Shown piece after piece: positions 25,192 to 33,589 of a stretch of DNA of 55,752 nt. A model generated the notes under the pieces. That model searched no databases, was not told where the DNA came from, and saw only the letters and a list, made by a program, of their open reading frames with translations. The stretch is from DATADD01 sp046262355 (lineage in GTDB: Bacteria; Actinomycetota; CADDZG01; WHSQ01): assembly GCA_046262355.1 (NCBI GenBank), contig JBHEMX010000054.1:1-55752 (forward strand), given 5' to 3'. A program made the translations under genes and the position numbers. Numbering within the stretch: position 1 is the first letter of the stretch; every line of letters begins with the position of its first letter.

Positions 25192-26391
25192 ATGGAGCCG
25201 AGCCGGTCGGTGCTCATCGGCATCGTGGGCAGCTTCGATCTGGCCGAGGAGGTAGTGCAGGAGGCGTTCATCACGGCCCTGGAGCGCTGGCCCTCCTCGG
25301 GCGTGCCTCGCAACCCGCGCGCCTGGATCGTCGCCACTGCTCGCAACCGGGCGATCGACCGGATCCGGCGGGAGCGGACGCTGGCCGACAAGACGCGCAT
25401 GCTCGAGGGGCTCGCGACGCTGCAGGCTCACGAGGACGACGACGTGGACACGAGCATCCCCGACGACCGGCTGCGGCTGATCTTCACCTGCTGCCACCCG
25501 GCGCTGGCGGTCGACGCTCAGGTCGCTCTGACGCTGCGCACGCTCGGAGGGCTCAGCGCGCGCGAGATCGCCCGCGCCTTCCTCGTGCCGGAGTCGACCA
25601 TGGCCCAGCGCCTGGTCCGGGCCAAGCGCAAGATCAAGGAGGCCGGCATCCCCTATCGAGTGCCGCCCGATCATCTCCTCCCGGAGCGCCTCGTCGCCGT
25701 GCTCGCGGCGCTCTACCTCATCTTCAACGAGGGCTACGCGGCCACCGAGGGCGACGACCTCGTCCGTCACGAGCTCACCGCGGAGGCGATCTGGCTGGCC
25801 CGGATCCCCGTGGGGATGATGCCCGATGAGCCCGAGGCCATCGGCCTCCTCGCACTCATGCTGTTGACCGAGGCCCGCAAGAACGCGCGCGTGTCGGCCT
25901 CGGGGGAACTGGTGCTGCTCGAGGACCAGGATCGCTCGAGGTGGGATCGCGCGGCGATCGACGAGGGCGGGGCGCTTGTAAGGCGCGCCCTTCGCATGGG
26001 CCGTGTCGGCCCCTATCAGCTTCAGGCCGCGATCGCCGCGGTGCATGGCGAGGCGCGCCGTCCCGAGGACACCGAGTGGACGCAGATCGCCGAGCTCTAC
26101 GGAGCACTCGGCAAGGTCTCGCCGTCTCCGATCGTCGAGCTCAATCGAGCGGTGGCCGTGGCCATGGTCGAGGGACCCGCCGTGGGGCTCGACCTGATCG
26201 AGGGCATCGCCGCCGGCGACAGCCTCGCCGGCTATCACCTCCTCCATGCTGCGCGCGCCGACATGCTGAGACGGCTGGGGCGCCACGGTGAGGCGGCGAG
26301 CGCCTATCGCCGTGCGCTGGAGCTCACCCGCAACGAGGTGGAGCGCTCCTTCCTCGAGCGCCGTCTCGGCGAGGTGTCGGCTCCACCCTAA
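25192..26391 (+). CDS. Large ECF sigma factor of the YCII-associated type (DUF6596-like C-terminus)
   Basis: A 399-residue protein. Region 2 is DLAEEVVQEAFITALERW and RAWIVATARNRAIDRIRR. Region 4 includes LGGLSAREIARAFLVPESTMAQRLVRAK. The C-terminal 230 residues contain YLIFNEGYAA and a TPR-like end (RRLGRHGEAASAYRRALEL), as in this family, and probably control activity without an anti-sigma factor. The start at ATG 25192 lacks a clear ribosome site, and the N-terminus looks a little short, so the true start may differ. It pairs with the YCII gene. Confidence 0.88.
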   Translation: MEPSRSVLIGIVGSFDLAEEVVQEAFITALERWPSSGVPRNPRAWIVATARNRAIDRIRRERTLADKTRMLEGLATLQAHEDDDVDTSIPDDRLRLIFTCCHPALAVDAQVALTLRTLGGLSAREIARAFLVPESTMAQRLVRAKRKIKEAGIPYRVPPDHLLPERLVAVLAALYLIFNEGYAATEGDDLVRHELTAEAIWLARIPVGMMPDEPEAIGLLALMLLTEARKNARVSASGELVLLEDQDRSRWDRAAIDEGGALVRRALRMGRVGPYQLQAAIAAVHGEARRPEDTEWTQIAELYGALGKVSPSPIVELNRAVAVAMVEGPAVGLDLIEGIAAGDSLAGYHLLHAARADMLRRLGRHGEAASAYRRALELTRNEVERSFLERRLGEVSAPP

Positions 26392-26477
26392 CCCGTTCCC
26401 AACGCGCCGAGCGCAATGTAGCGTGCCGAGGTGCTCTCCGACTGGACTATGCGTCGCATCCGGGGTAGGTATGGCAC

Positions 26478-26663
26478 ATGGACGACAGGCGAGGTCCGAT
26501 CGACCCTGCGGTGCCGGAGGCGGACGCAGCCGAGCAGTCGCAGGAGTGGAAGCCCGCCGACGACGAGGCGCAGGTCGCCGTACCTCTGGACGTCTCGGAG
26601 TTCGACGCCGTCGATCAGAGCAGACCGGCCGGTCTCGACGACGAGGACTACGACGGCCCCTGA
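26478..26663 (+). CDS. Small acidic hypothetical protein
   Basis: A 61-residue, strongly acidic protein (pattern VPLDVSEFDAVDQSRP and LDDEDYDGP at the end) that resembles short acidic conserved proteins of actinobacteria. There is no membrane helix or metal motif. The role is unknown. It is followed 21 nt later by another small gene in the same direction. Confidence 0.5.
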   Translation: MDDRRGPIDPAVPEADAAEQSQEWKPADDEAQVAVPLDVSEFDAVDQSRPAGLDDEDYDGP

Positions 26664-26684
26664 ACCCATCCAGAGACGACGGCG

Positions 26685-26912
26685 GTGATCCGGGTCGTCG
26701 TCAGCACTCCGACGCGCGTGATCCACGACGGAGCGACCTACGGCGCCGGAGAGGAGCTCGACGTCGCTACTGAGACGGCGAGGAAATGGATCGCCGCCGG
26801 GTGGGTGTCGCCGGTCTCGCTCGAGGAGGCCGACGCTCAGGGGCTCTCGGGCAACCTGCCGGAGCGCGGCAGCCGGATGCCGCGCGGCGCGCGTCCGCGC
26901 GCCGCCGATTAA
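26685..26912 (+). CDS. Small hypothetical protein
   Basis: A 75-residue protein starting at GTG 26685, with a compact beta-rich first half (IRVVVSTPTRVIHDGATYGA then ARKWIAAGWVS) and a basic tail. I do not recognise it. Its first half has the look of small phage-head or cargo-type domains that use the A-x-x-W-I-x-x-G-W pattern, but this is speculative. Confidence 0.45.
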   Translation: MIRVVVSTPTRVIHDGATYGAGEELDVATETARKWIAAGWVSPVSLEEADAQGLSGNLPERGSRMPRGARPRAAD

Positions 26913-26959
26913 CGTCCGAGGCTCCGGGTAGACGACTCTCCCCAGACGAAGGAGGCGTG

Positions 26960-27394
26960 ATGGATGCGCTAGAGCTGTTGAAGGACGATCACGATCGGGT
27001 GAAGGAGCTCCTCGAGGACCTCGAAAGTGTGGACGCGACTCGCCGGCGCACCGAGCTCTTCACGCGCGTGCGCAAGGAGATGGAGGTCCACGAGAGCATC
27101 GAAGAGGAGATCTTCTATCCCGCGCTCAAGGAGCATCCGAAGGCGCGTGAGATCGTGCTCGAGGGTTACGAGGAGCATCACGTGGTCGACGAGCTGATGG
27201 GCGAGATATCGGAGCTCTCCGCAGACGACGAACGGTGGACGGCGAAGTTGACCGTGATGAAGGAGAACCTCGAGCACCACATCGAGGAGGAGGAGGAAGA
27301 CATGTTCTCCACGGCGCGCGACGTCTTCTCCGACGATGAGCTCGCCGAGCTCGGCGCCCGCATGAGCGACCGCAAGTCTGAGCTTCAGGCGTAG
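26960..27394 (+). CDS. Hemerythrin HHE-domain protein
   Basis: A 144-residue four-helix protein with di-iron His/Glu ligands: LLKDDHDRVKELL (first His), EVHESIEEEIFYPAL, GYEEHHVVDELM, and LEHHIEEEEEDMF. Such proteins bind oxygen or NO or handle iron. ATG 26960 has a GGAGG ribosome site 6 nt upstream. It lies in a stress-type neighbourhood with ChaB-like and FAD proteins. Confidence 0.92.
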   Translation: MDALELLKDDHDRVKELLEDLESVDATRRRTELFTRVRKEMEVHESIEEEIFYPALKEHPKAREIVLEGYEEHHVVDELMGEISELSADDERWTAKLTVMKENLEHHIEEEEEDMFSTARDVFSDDELAELGARMSDRKSELQA

Positions 27395-27464
27395 GCGCGG
27401 CGCGTTTTGCGGCCTCTCCCCCGTGGGTAGGAGTTGGAGGAGCCCATTGGACCAGGAGGTGGAT

Positions 27465-27842
27465 ATGCCTGCCAAAGACGAGATCCCGTCGACCATCCGG
27501 AGGTCTCCTAAGAAGGCCCAGCGGACGTGGTCCAAGGCGCACGACAACGCGGTCGAGGAGTACGGAGAAGGCGAACGCTCCCACCGCACGGCCTTCTCGG
27601 CGCTCAAGCACTCTTTCGAGAAGGTCGGTGATCATTGGGAGCCGAAGGACGAGAAGGGGCCGTCGGACCCGCGCGCCAAGAACCCGCGCGCGCGGGAGGG
27701 CAAGGGCAAGTCCCTGGGCGGAGTCGACCTCTACGGGAACTCCAAGGAAGAGCTCTACGAGCGCGCCAAGAAGCTAGACGTCAAGGGCCGCTCGAGCATG
27801 TCGAAGGAGGAGCTCGCGGAGGCGATCTCCAAGAAGCAGTAA
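27465..27842 (+). CDS. chaB: ChaB-domain protein with Rho-N-type C-terminus
   Basis: A 125-residue cytoplasmic protein. Residues 1-60 are a ChaB domain (PAKDEIPSTIRRSPKKAQ, then HRTAFSALKHSFEKVGDHW). A linker rich in basic residues leads to a C-terminal SAP/Rho-N-like helix pair (SKEELYERAKKLDVKGRSSM). ChaB was linked to cation transport regulation in E. coli, but that role is weakly supported. AGGAGG lies just upstream of ATG 27465. The next gene begins 4 nt after its stop. Confidence 0.88.
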   Translation: MPAKDEIPSTIRRSPKKAQRTWSKAHDNAVEEYGEGERSHRTAFSALKHSFEKVGDHWEPKDEKGPSDPRAKNPRAREGKGKSLGGVDLYGNSKEELYERAKKLDVKGRSSMSKEELAEAISKKQ

Positions 27843-27846
27843 GGCC

Positions 27847-29487
27847 TTGCCCGATGCGGTGGTCATCGGCGCCGGACCCAACGGTCTGGTCGCCGCGAAC
27901 ATGCTGCTCGACGCGGGCTGGGACGTGCTCGTGCTCGAGGAGCAGCCCGAGCCCGGGGGAGCGGTCCGCAGCGGGGAGCTGACCCGCCCAGGTTTCATCA
28001 GCGACCTATTCAGCGCGTTCTATCCACTCGCGGCGGCGTCTCCCGTTCTCACCGCTCTCGATCTCGGATCACAGGGCCTTGGTTGGAGCCGCGCCCCTGT
28101 GGTCCTCGCCCACGCTCGGAGCGCCGGAAGCGCGGCGGTCCTCTCCATGGACCTGGACGCCACCGCGGCGTCGGTCGACGCGTTCGCCGGGGGCGACGGA
28201 GATGCGTGGCGGCGCATGTTCTCGCTGTGGCAGCGCATCGGGAAGCATCTCATCGAAGCCTTGTTCGAGCCGTTCCCACCGGTGCTTCCGGCCGTGAAGC
28301 TCGCCGCCGCCCTGGGACCGCGCGACCTTGCGCGCTTCACCCGCATGGCGGTCCTGCCGATCCGCAGGTTCGCCGAGGAAGAGTTCGACGGCGAAGGCGC
28401 AGCCCTTCTCCTGGCCGGCAACGCTATGCACACCGATCTGATGCCCGAGTCGCCCGCCGGCACGATCTTCGGCTGGCTCCTTTCGTGCCTCGGTCAGGAC
28501 ATCGGCTTCCCGGTCCCCGAGGGGGGAGCAGGACGGCTCACGGAGGCCCTGGTGCGACGCTTCACGAGCGGCGGTGGCACGCTCGAATGCAATCAGAGGG
28601 TCGTCAAGGTCATCGTGCGTTCGAGGCGCGCCGTGGGGGTCAGGACGGCGAGCGGCGACGAGGTGCAGGCGCGGCGCGCCGTGCTGGCGGGCACCGGCGC
28701 ACCGGAGCTGTTCCTGGACCTCGTCGGTGCCGAGCACCTCCCCGCGCGCACCCTCGAGGGCATGAGGCGGTTCCAGTACGACAACGCCACGGTCAAGGTC
28801 GACTGGGCCCTCGACGCTCCGATCCCGTGGACCGCCGCAGGTGCGCACTCGGCCGGCACCGTCCACATCGCCGATGGGATGGACGACCTCAGCGACTTCG
28901 GGCTGCAGCTCGGCAAGGGGATGATCCCGGCGCGCCCGTTCCTCATCGTCGGCCAGATGACGACCAGCGACGCGACCCGCTCGCCGAGCGGGACGGAGAG
29001 CGCCTGGGCCTACACCCACGTCCCGCAGGAGCCGCGCGGAGATGCCGCGGGCGACCTCACCGGCACGTGGGACGAGCGCGAGTCGGATGCATTCGCGCTC
29101 CGCATCGAGGACCGCATAGAGGAGCTTGCGCCGGGCTTCAAGGAGGTCATCGGCGCGCGCCACATCTTCACCCCGCCGTCGATGCAGGCGGCCGACGCGA
29201 ACCTCGTCGGAGGCGCGATCAACGGCGGCACCGCCCAGATCCACCAGCAGCTCATCTTTCGCCCCTACACAGGCCTCGGCCGGCCCGAGACCCCGATCAA
29301 GAATCTCTATCTGGCCTCTGCCTCGGCGCATCCCGGGGGCGGCGTGCACGGCGCGCCGGGCGCGAACGCGGCGCGGGCCGCGCTCCTGCGCGAGAGGCTG
29401 AAGCGCACCTGGGTGGTTGCCGGCGCGGCGGGGGCGGCGGCCGGCGCGGGATGGGCGGCGCGCCGGCCGAGATACGGGTCTGAGTGA
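27847..29487 (+). CDS. Phytoene dehydrogenase-like FAD-dependent oxidoreductase
   Basis: A 546-residue flavoprotein of the CrtI-like superfamily. The FAD-binding N-terminus is DAVVIGAGPNGLVAANMLLDAG followed by LEEQPEPGGAVRS. The C-terminal family signature is NLYLASASAHPGGGVHGAPG. The C-terminal end is an Ala/Gly-rich hydrophobic helix (VVAGAAGAAAGAGWAA) that could hold it to the membrane. The TTG start is 4 nt after the ChaB gene. The substrate is unknown; no carotenoid genes are nearby. Confidence 0.88.
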   Translation: MPDAVVIGAGPNGLVAANMLLDAGWDVLVLEEQPEPGGAVRSGELTRPGFISDLFSAFYPLAAASPVLTALDLGSQGLGWSRAPVVLAHARSAGSAAVLSMDLDATAASVDAFAGGDGDAWRRMFSLWQRIGKHLIEALFEPFPPVLPAVKLAAALGPRDLARFTRMAVLPIRRFAEEEFDGEGAALLLAGNAMHTDLMPESPAGTIFGWLLSCLGQDIGFPVPEGGAGRLTEALVRRFTSGGGTLECNQRVVKVIVRSRRAVGVRTASGDEVQARRAVLAGTGAPELFLDLVGAEHLPARTLEGMRRFQYDNATVKVDWALDAPIPWTAAGAHSAGTVHIADGMDDLSDFGLQLGKGMIPARPFLIVGQMTTSDATRSPSGTESAWAYTHVPQEPRGDAAGDLTGTWDERESDAFALRIEDRIEELAPGFKEVIGARHIFTPPSMQAADANLVGGAINGGTAQIHQQLIFRPYTGLGRPETPIKNLYLASASAHPGGGVHGAPGANAARAALLRERLKRTWVVAGAAGAAAGAGWAARRPRYGSE

Positions 29488-29626
29488 GCCGCCGGGGGGG
29501 CGCCGCCCGGAGCAAGGGGCAGGCTGCTACCTCACCCCACCTCCAAGGCTATGCCCCGCGTGGTCGCTCTGCCCCGCGTGGTCCGTCATCGTCAAGGTTG
29601 CCCTTGCGTCCTCCGACAGGTGAACC

Positions 29627-30529
29627 GTGAACCTCGGTGCTTTTTTCTTCGGCGGCGTCAGCCTGCGCAGCGAGCTTGCGCCTCCACGGGAGACTCCGGA
29701 GGTGGAGCGGGCGCGCGAGGTGCCCTTGTGGCTCTTCCGGCTCGTTCCTCCGCCCCTCTATCACCGGCTCAGAAGAGCGCCGGTGATCGGCAGTCTCGTG
29801 CGCGCCGCGTTCGACACGGTGATCCCCAGACGAGGCCTCGTCCTGGCGCGCGTACGATCGGGAGCGCTCGCCGGCATGGTGCTCGAGGTCGATCCTCGGA
29901 TGCAGATCGACGCGATCGTCGATCGCTACGAGGTCGTGGTCCGCGACGTCATGCTCGACGTCCTCCAAGATGGCGACACCGCCGTGGACATCGGAGCGCA
30001 CCTCGGATACTTCACGCTCGTGATGGCGATGCGCGTGAAGGAACGCGGACGCGTGGTGGCCTTCGAGCCGGATCCCACGGTGATGCAGGGCCTGGAGCGA
30101 AACGTCAAGCGCAACGGCGCTCAGACGGGCGCCGGGATCCTGGTCGTGTCCGCAGCCGTCGACCGGCATCCGGGGCGCCTCGGGTTCGTCGAGGGCCGCG
30201 AGACCTCGCGGGGACGTCTCGTCGAGGGTGGGGGAGACGTCGAGGTCGAAGTCATGACGCTCGACGACATCGCGCTCCGCTTCGGCGCGCCGCGGCTCGT
30301 CAAGATAGACGTCGAGGGCCGCGAGCTCGGCGTGCTCCAGGGCGGCGCCGACACGCTCGCAGCTAGAGCCACCGTTTTCATCATCGAGGCCCACGGAGAC
30401 GAGCTCGAGCGTGCCTGCGTGAACCTGCTCGAGTCCTACGGATACGGATGCGGCATCCTCAAGGAGCGCGGACGAGGTGAGAGTTACGTCATCGCGCGCC
30501 ATGCCGAGGCCGGCAGCATAGGCGTCTGA
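29627..30529 (+). CDS. FkbM-family SAM-dependent methyltransferase
   Basis: A 300-residue protein. The SAM motif I is TAVDIGAHLGYFTLVMA (about residues 117-133), with VVAFEPDPTVMQGLERNV as motif II. The late motif PRLVKIDVEGRELGVLQGG is the FkbM hallmark. It would O-methylate a sugar or other hydroxyl group, perhaps on the cell surface. The N-terminal 80 residues are an extra domain. It starts with GTG 29627 and converges on the DUF169 remnant across a GC-rich hairpin. Confidence 0.9.
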   Translation: MNLGAFFFGGVSLRSELAPPRETPEVERAREVPLWLFRLVPPPLYHRLRRAPVIGSLVRAAFDTVIPRRGLVLARVRSGALAGMVLEVDPRMQIDAIVDRYEVVVRDVMLDVLQDGDTAVDIGAHLGYFTLVMAMRVKERGRVVAFEPDPTVMQGLERNVKRNGAQTGAGILVVSAAVDRHPGRLGFVEGRETSRGRLVEGGGDVEVEVMTLDDIALRFGAPRLVKIDVEGRELGVLQGGADTLAARATVFIIEAHGDELERACVNLLESYGYGCGILKERGRGESYVIARHAEAGSIGV

Positions 30530-30566
30530 GGCGCGCCGCGTAGCGACTGAGGCGCGCCGCCGGCAT

Positions 30567-30592
30567 GCCCCTCCCCGCAAGCGGGGGGGGGG
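30567..30592. terminator. GC-rich hairpin between convergent genes
   Basis: CCCCTCCCCGC, a short AA loop and GCGGGGGGGGG can form a very stable stem between the convergent FkbM and DUF169 genes. There is no U-tract, so it is at best a bidirectional structural terminator. Confidence 0.5.
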
Positions 30593-30978
30593 TCAGCCGA
30601 AGCGGCGCGAGTCCTGAGCGGCGTAGGTCGCTACCGTGTCGTCGGCGTCTACGGTTGCCTCGACGCGAGCGACCACCTCTGTGACGCGCCCCGCCGGTAT
30701 CGCGGCGGTCATCTCGGAAACCGTCATGCCGGTTCGGATCCGGCTCAGCGCACATCCGGTGCTCGCGGCCACCACGTTGCCCTCCTTGGCGAGCGCGACG
30801 ATGTGGCACTGAGGCTTTCCCCCGATGTGCAGATCGGGCACCGCATCCGAGAGCACCATGAGCTGCGCCGCCTTGATCCGGAGCAAGACCTCCCCGCCGA
30901 GAACGTGATCGCGATCGGCGTCACGTCGAGATCGAGCGCGCGCGCGAGGTCCTGCGAAAGCTTCTTCCATTCCGTCAA
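30593..30978 (-). pseudogene. DUF169-family gene with internal deletion and frameshift
   Basis: The N-terminus starting at TTG 30978 reads TEWKKLSQDLARALDLDVTP and IAITFSA, as in DUF169 proteins. The C-terminal part, in another frame, has KPQCHIVALAKEGNVVAAS and GCALSRIRTGMTVSEMTAAI, also typical. The central 100 or more residues of the family, including its Cys-rich part, are missing, and the two halves are out of frame at about 30895. A good ribosome site (GGGGG) overlaps the end of the radical SAM gene as read through its TGA, 10 nt upstream, so the two were an operon. The gene is now broken. Confidence 0.65.
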
Positions 30979-30988
30979 CGATGCCCCC

Positions 30989-32383
30989 TTACGTGGCGGT
31001 CTGTGAGGAACTCTCGAGAGAGCCGAACTGGCTCTCGGTAGGTTCCGCTCAGCAGAACCACGGCTCGGTGAGCCGTGGTCTTCCCTCCACGGACCCTGCG
31101 AGGATCGGATCGCGCGTCTCACCTGCTGCTTCCGAGACCAGCGCGTACACCTCGAGGAAGGTCGCGCCCGGCGGCTCTTCGTTGCGCGCGCCGGTCTGCA
31201 CCACGTCCGCGACACGCCGCTGCAGCGCATCGCACGCCGGATCCGCGGACCTCCACGTGTAGGTCAGCAGCTCTGGATCGTAGGGCCCAAGGTAGGGAAC
31301 GACGTCGGGGTGTTCGAGCAGCAGCGAGCCCTCGGGCAGCAGCAGCCGGATGCTGTACTGGACGGGATCGACGTTGGCCAGCATGTCGTGCGCGATCACG
31401 AACTCGAGGATGTCCAGAACGTCGCGCGGCGTCGTCCAAGGCGTGAAGGGCAAGAACGACGGTCGTACCTCTATCTCGTGTCCGCGCAAGAGTCCGATAG
31501 CAGCCTCGGCGTCGGCCGTGGTGTGTCCCTTGTCGAGTCGCTCGAGGGTCGTGTCGTTCACGCTTTCGAGGGCGCTCACGACGAAGAGACAACCGCAGCG
31601 CGCCAGCTCGTCCCACAGCGCTGCTCGTTCGAGGATGTGGTCGACCTTCGTCGTGCAGTCGAAGGTGAGCTGCGGATGTCTCTCGTGCATCGCGCGCACC
31701 AGCTCGAGCGAGTGTCGCCACCCGTTGAGGAAGTCCGGGTCGCCGAAGGTGATATGGCGGGCGCCGAGCGCGACTAGCTGATCGATGTCTCCGAGCACGA
31801 CGTCGCTCGGGACGAGTCGGATCCTTCCCGCGTAGGTGACCGGCACGGGACAGTGGCGGCATTCGTGCGCGCACCCGTGGCTGCCTTCGACGTAGCCGAC
31901 GACGCGCTCGATGCCGTCCAGTGCGAGATGCGCGTAGCGCTCGAGCGGAGGTAGCAGCGCGCGCCTCGGGAGGGCGAAGCTGCCCCGCTCGAGCCCGATC
32001 ACCGTCGCGTCGCCGGCGGCGCCGAGATCGTCGGCCCACGCCACGAGTCCGGGCTCGTACTCCCCGCCGATCACCCGGTCCGCGAGGGTTCCGATCGTGA
32101 GGTCGCGGCTCACCGGCGCATAGAGCCCGTAGAAGCAGACGGGCTTGCCGGGTTCGGCCGTGCGCACCGAGAGGGCCGCACGCATCGCCAGCCGCATGGC
32201 GGTGTGCATCGGCACGGAGAACGCCACCCCGTCGGCCCACCCGATCGCCGCGTCGTCCCACGGCTCCACCGAGAGGTCGAGGCAGCGGACGTCGTGGCCG
32301 GCGGCGCCGAGCGCCGCGGCGGGCGAGGCCAAGTGCAGCGGTTGGTGGCCGAGCTCGTAGGTCGAGACGAGAAGGATGCGCAC
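30989..32383 (-). CDS. B12-binding-like radical SAM protein with C-terminal CUAEP tail, selenoprotein (TGA at 31049-31051)
   Basis: A 464-residue radical SAM protein. It starts at GTG 32383 (VRILLVSTYELGHQPLHL). An N-terminal cobalamin-binding-like fold is followed by the cluster motif SHGCAHECRHCPVP (CxxxCxxC). Conserved-looking stretches include ITFGDPDFLNG and LFVVSALESVNDTTLERLDKG. The apparent end is TEPWFC, but the next codons are TGA GCG GAA CCT, giving C-U-A-E-P, then 16 more codons to TAA at 30989. A radical SAM family defined by a CUAEP or CCAEP tail is known in NCBI protein-family naming (from memory), where U is selenocysteine. A near-ideal SECIS hairpin follows the TGA. The modified substrate is unknown. 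The broken DUF169 gene follows. Confidence 0.9.
31018..31036 (-). promoter_or_regulatory. SECIS hairpin of the CUAEP radical SAM gene
   Basis: GAGAGCC-AGUUC-GGCUCUC is a perfect 7-bp stem from +13 to +31 after the UGA. The loop has G-U at +21/+22, the position expected for SelB recognition. Confidence 0.85.
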
Positions 32384-32475
32384 CGCGCGAGGATAAGGGC
32401 GCGTCGCCCGGTCCTCGACGGCCGACCCTCTGTCCCTGCGCCCACGCGGAGCGCGGTTGCAGGGCCGCTTTGCGC

Positions 32476-32740
32476 GACCATCGACCCTGTACCCGCGCCG
32501 AGCGGCGGTGGAGGCGCAAAGGTCGCCCGGAACCGGTGCCCGGGGCGCGCCGCACGAGCTCGATCGCCCGACCATCGACCCTGTACCCTCGCCGAGCGGC
32601 GGTGGAGGCGCAAAGGTCGCCCGGAACCGGTGCCCGGGGCGCGCCGCACGACCTCGATCGCCCGACCATCGACCCTGTACCCGCGCGGAGCGACGGTGGA
32701 GGCGCAAAGGTCGCCTGTAAGCGGCCTCGCCGGGCGGCGC
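32476..32740. repeat. 94-bp tandem repeat (2.7 copies) in a divergent promoter region
   Basis: Units start at 32476, 32570 and 32664 with the sequence GACCATCGACCCTGTACCC and share GGTGGAGGCGCAAAGGTCGCC. Copies 1 and 2 are almost identical; copy 3 diverges near 32735. The array fills most of the 404-bp gap between the divergent radical SAM and NfuA-like genes. Confidence 0.9.
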
Positions 32741-32787
32741 GGCACTTCTCGGCTCGCGGGACCGGGCGACACCCCTATCATGGGTCT

Positions 32788-33459
32788 GTGAGAGCCGACG
32801 TGGGCCGTGACTCGGTGGTGACGATCTCCGACGAGGCGCGCCAGAAGATAGTGATGTTCCGCTCGGGACAGTCCGAGGCCCAGGATCTGGCGCTGTGGTT
32901 CGAGGTGAGCGGGGTCTCGGGCCTCGAGTACACGCACGACCTCTACCTGCACCCGGTCGACGAGGCGGCGCCGGGAGATGTGGTCCAACACCACGACGAC
33001 TTCACGCTGGTCGTGCCCGAGGCAAGCGTGGACAAGGTGAGAGGCGCCAGGATCAAGCTCGAAGGCGACCTCGTCGTCGGCCACCTCAGTGTGGAGAACC
33101 CGAACAGCCCCAGCCCCGCGGTGGGCGCCGGGGCAGGGGGTGATCTCAGCGCGGTGGGCGCCGGGGCAGGGGGTGATCTCAGCGGGGACGTCCCGCAGAG
33201 GGTCCACCAGGTCCTCGAGGAGCACATCAACCCCGCCATCGCGGCGCACGGCGGGCGCGCCGACCTCGTGGCGGTCGAGGAGGGAACCGCCTATCTGCGG
33301 CTCAGCGGAGGATGCCAGGGCTGCGGCATGGCAAGCGTCACGTTGGGCCAGGGGATCGAGGTCGCGATCAAGCAGGCGGTGCCTGAGATCGTGAAAGTGG
33401 TCGACGTGACAGATCACGCGAGCGGAACCAACCCCTACTTCGAGTCCTCCAAGAAATAG
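32788..33459 (+). CDS. NfuA-like iron-sulfur carrier (degenerate A-type domain plus Nfu domain)
   Basis: A 223-residue protein. Residues 1-105 resemble an IscA/HesB domain (TISDEARQKIVMFRS and LYLHPVD) but lack its Cys ligands, as in E. coli NfuA. Residues 120-145 are a Gly/Ala linker with an exact 11-residue duplication. The C-terminal Nfu domain has AHGGRADLVAVEEG and the cluster-binding C-x-x-C in SGGCQGCGMASVTLGQG. It would carry [4Fe-4S] clusters to target enzymes such as radical SAM proteins or the hydrogenase. GTG 32788 was chosen; GTG 32818 is possible. Confidence 0.85.
   Translation: MRADVGRDSVVTISDEARQKIVMFRSGQSEAQDLALWFEVSGVSGLEYTHDLYLHPVDEAAPGDVVQHHDDFTLVVPEASVDKVRGARIKLEGDLVVGHLSVENPNSPSPAVGAGAGGDLSAVGAGAGGDLSGDVPQRVHQVLEEHINPAIAAHGGRADLVAVEEGTAYLRLSGGCQGCGMASVTLGQGIEVAIKQAVPEIVKVVDVTDHASGTNPYFESSKK
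33118..33183 (+). repeat. Exact 33-bp duplication inside the NfuA-like gene
   Basis: Two identical 33-bp units (33118-33150 and 33151-33183) each encode AVGAGAGGDLS and lengthen the linker between the two domains without shifting the frame. Confidence 0.9.
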
Positions 33460-33589
33460 CCGCCCCGGCGGGCGCGCCGTCGCCTGCCCTACTTCGATCC
33501 TCCAAGAGATAGCGGCCCCGTCGGCGCGCCGGTCAACCCGTACTTCTTAGGGACATGACCGATCCGCCGGCACGGGCATCCCTTCGGCT

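Noticed and set aside
25006..26286. 426-codon minus-strand frame opposite the large sigma factor
   Set aside because: Composition typical of antisense GC-rich frames; the sense strand encodes clear sigma motifs.
28083..29483. Long Arg-rich plus-strand frame inside the phytoene dehydrogenase-like gene
   Set aside because: Alternate-frame shadow with low-complexity Arg/Gly composition.
32110..33417. 435-codon minus-strand frame crossing the tandem repeat
   Set aside because: Overlaps the NfuA-like gene and the repeat array; repeated peptides are a by-product of the 94-bp repeat.
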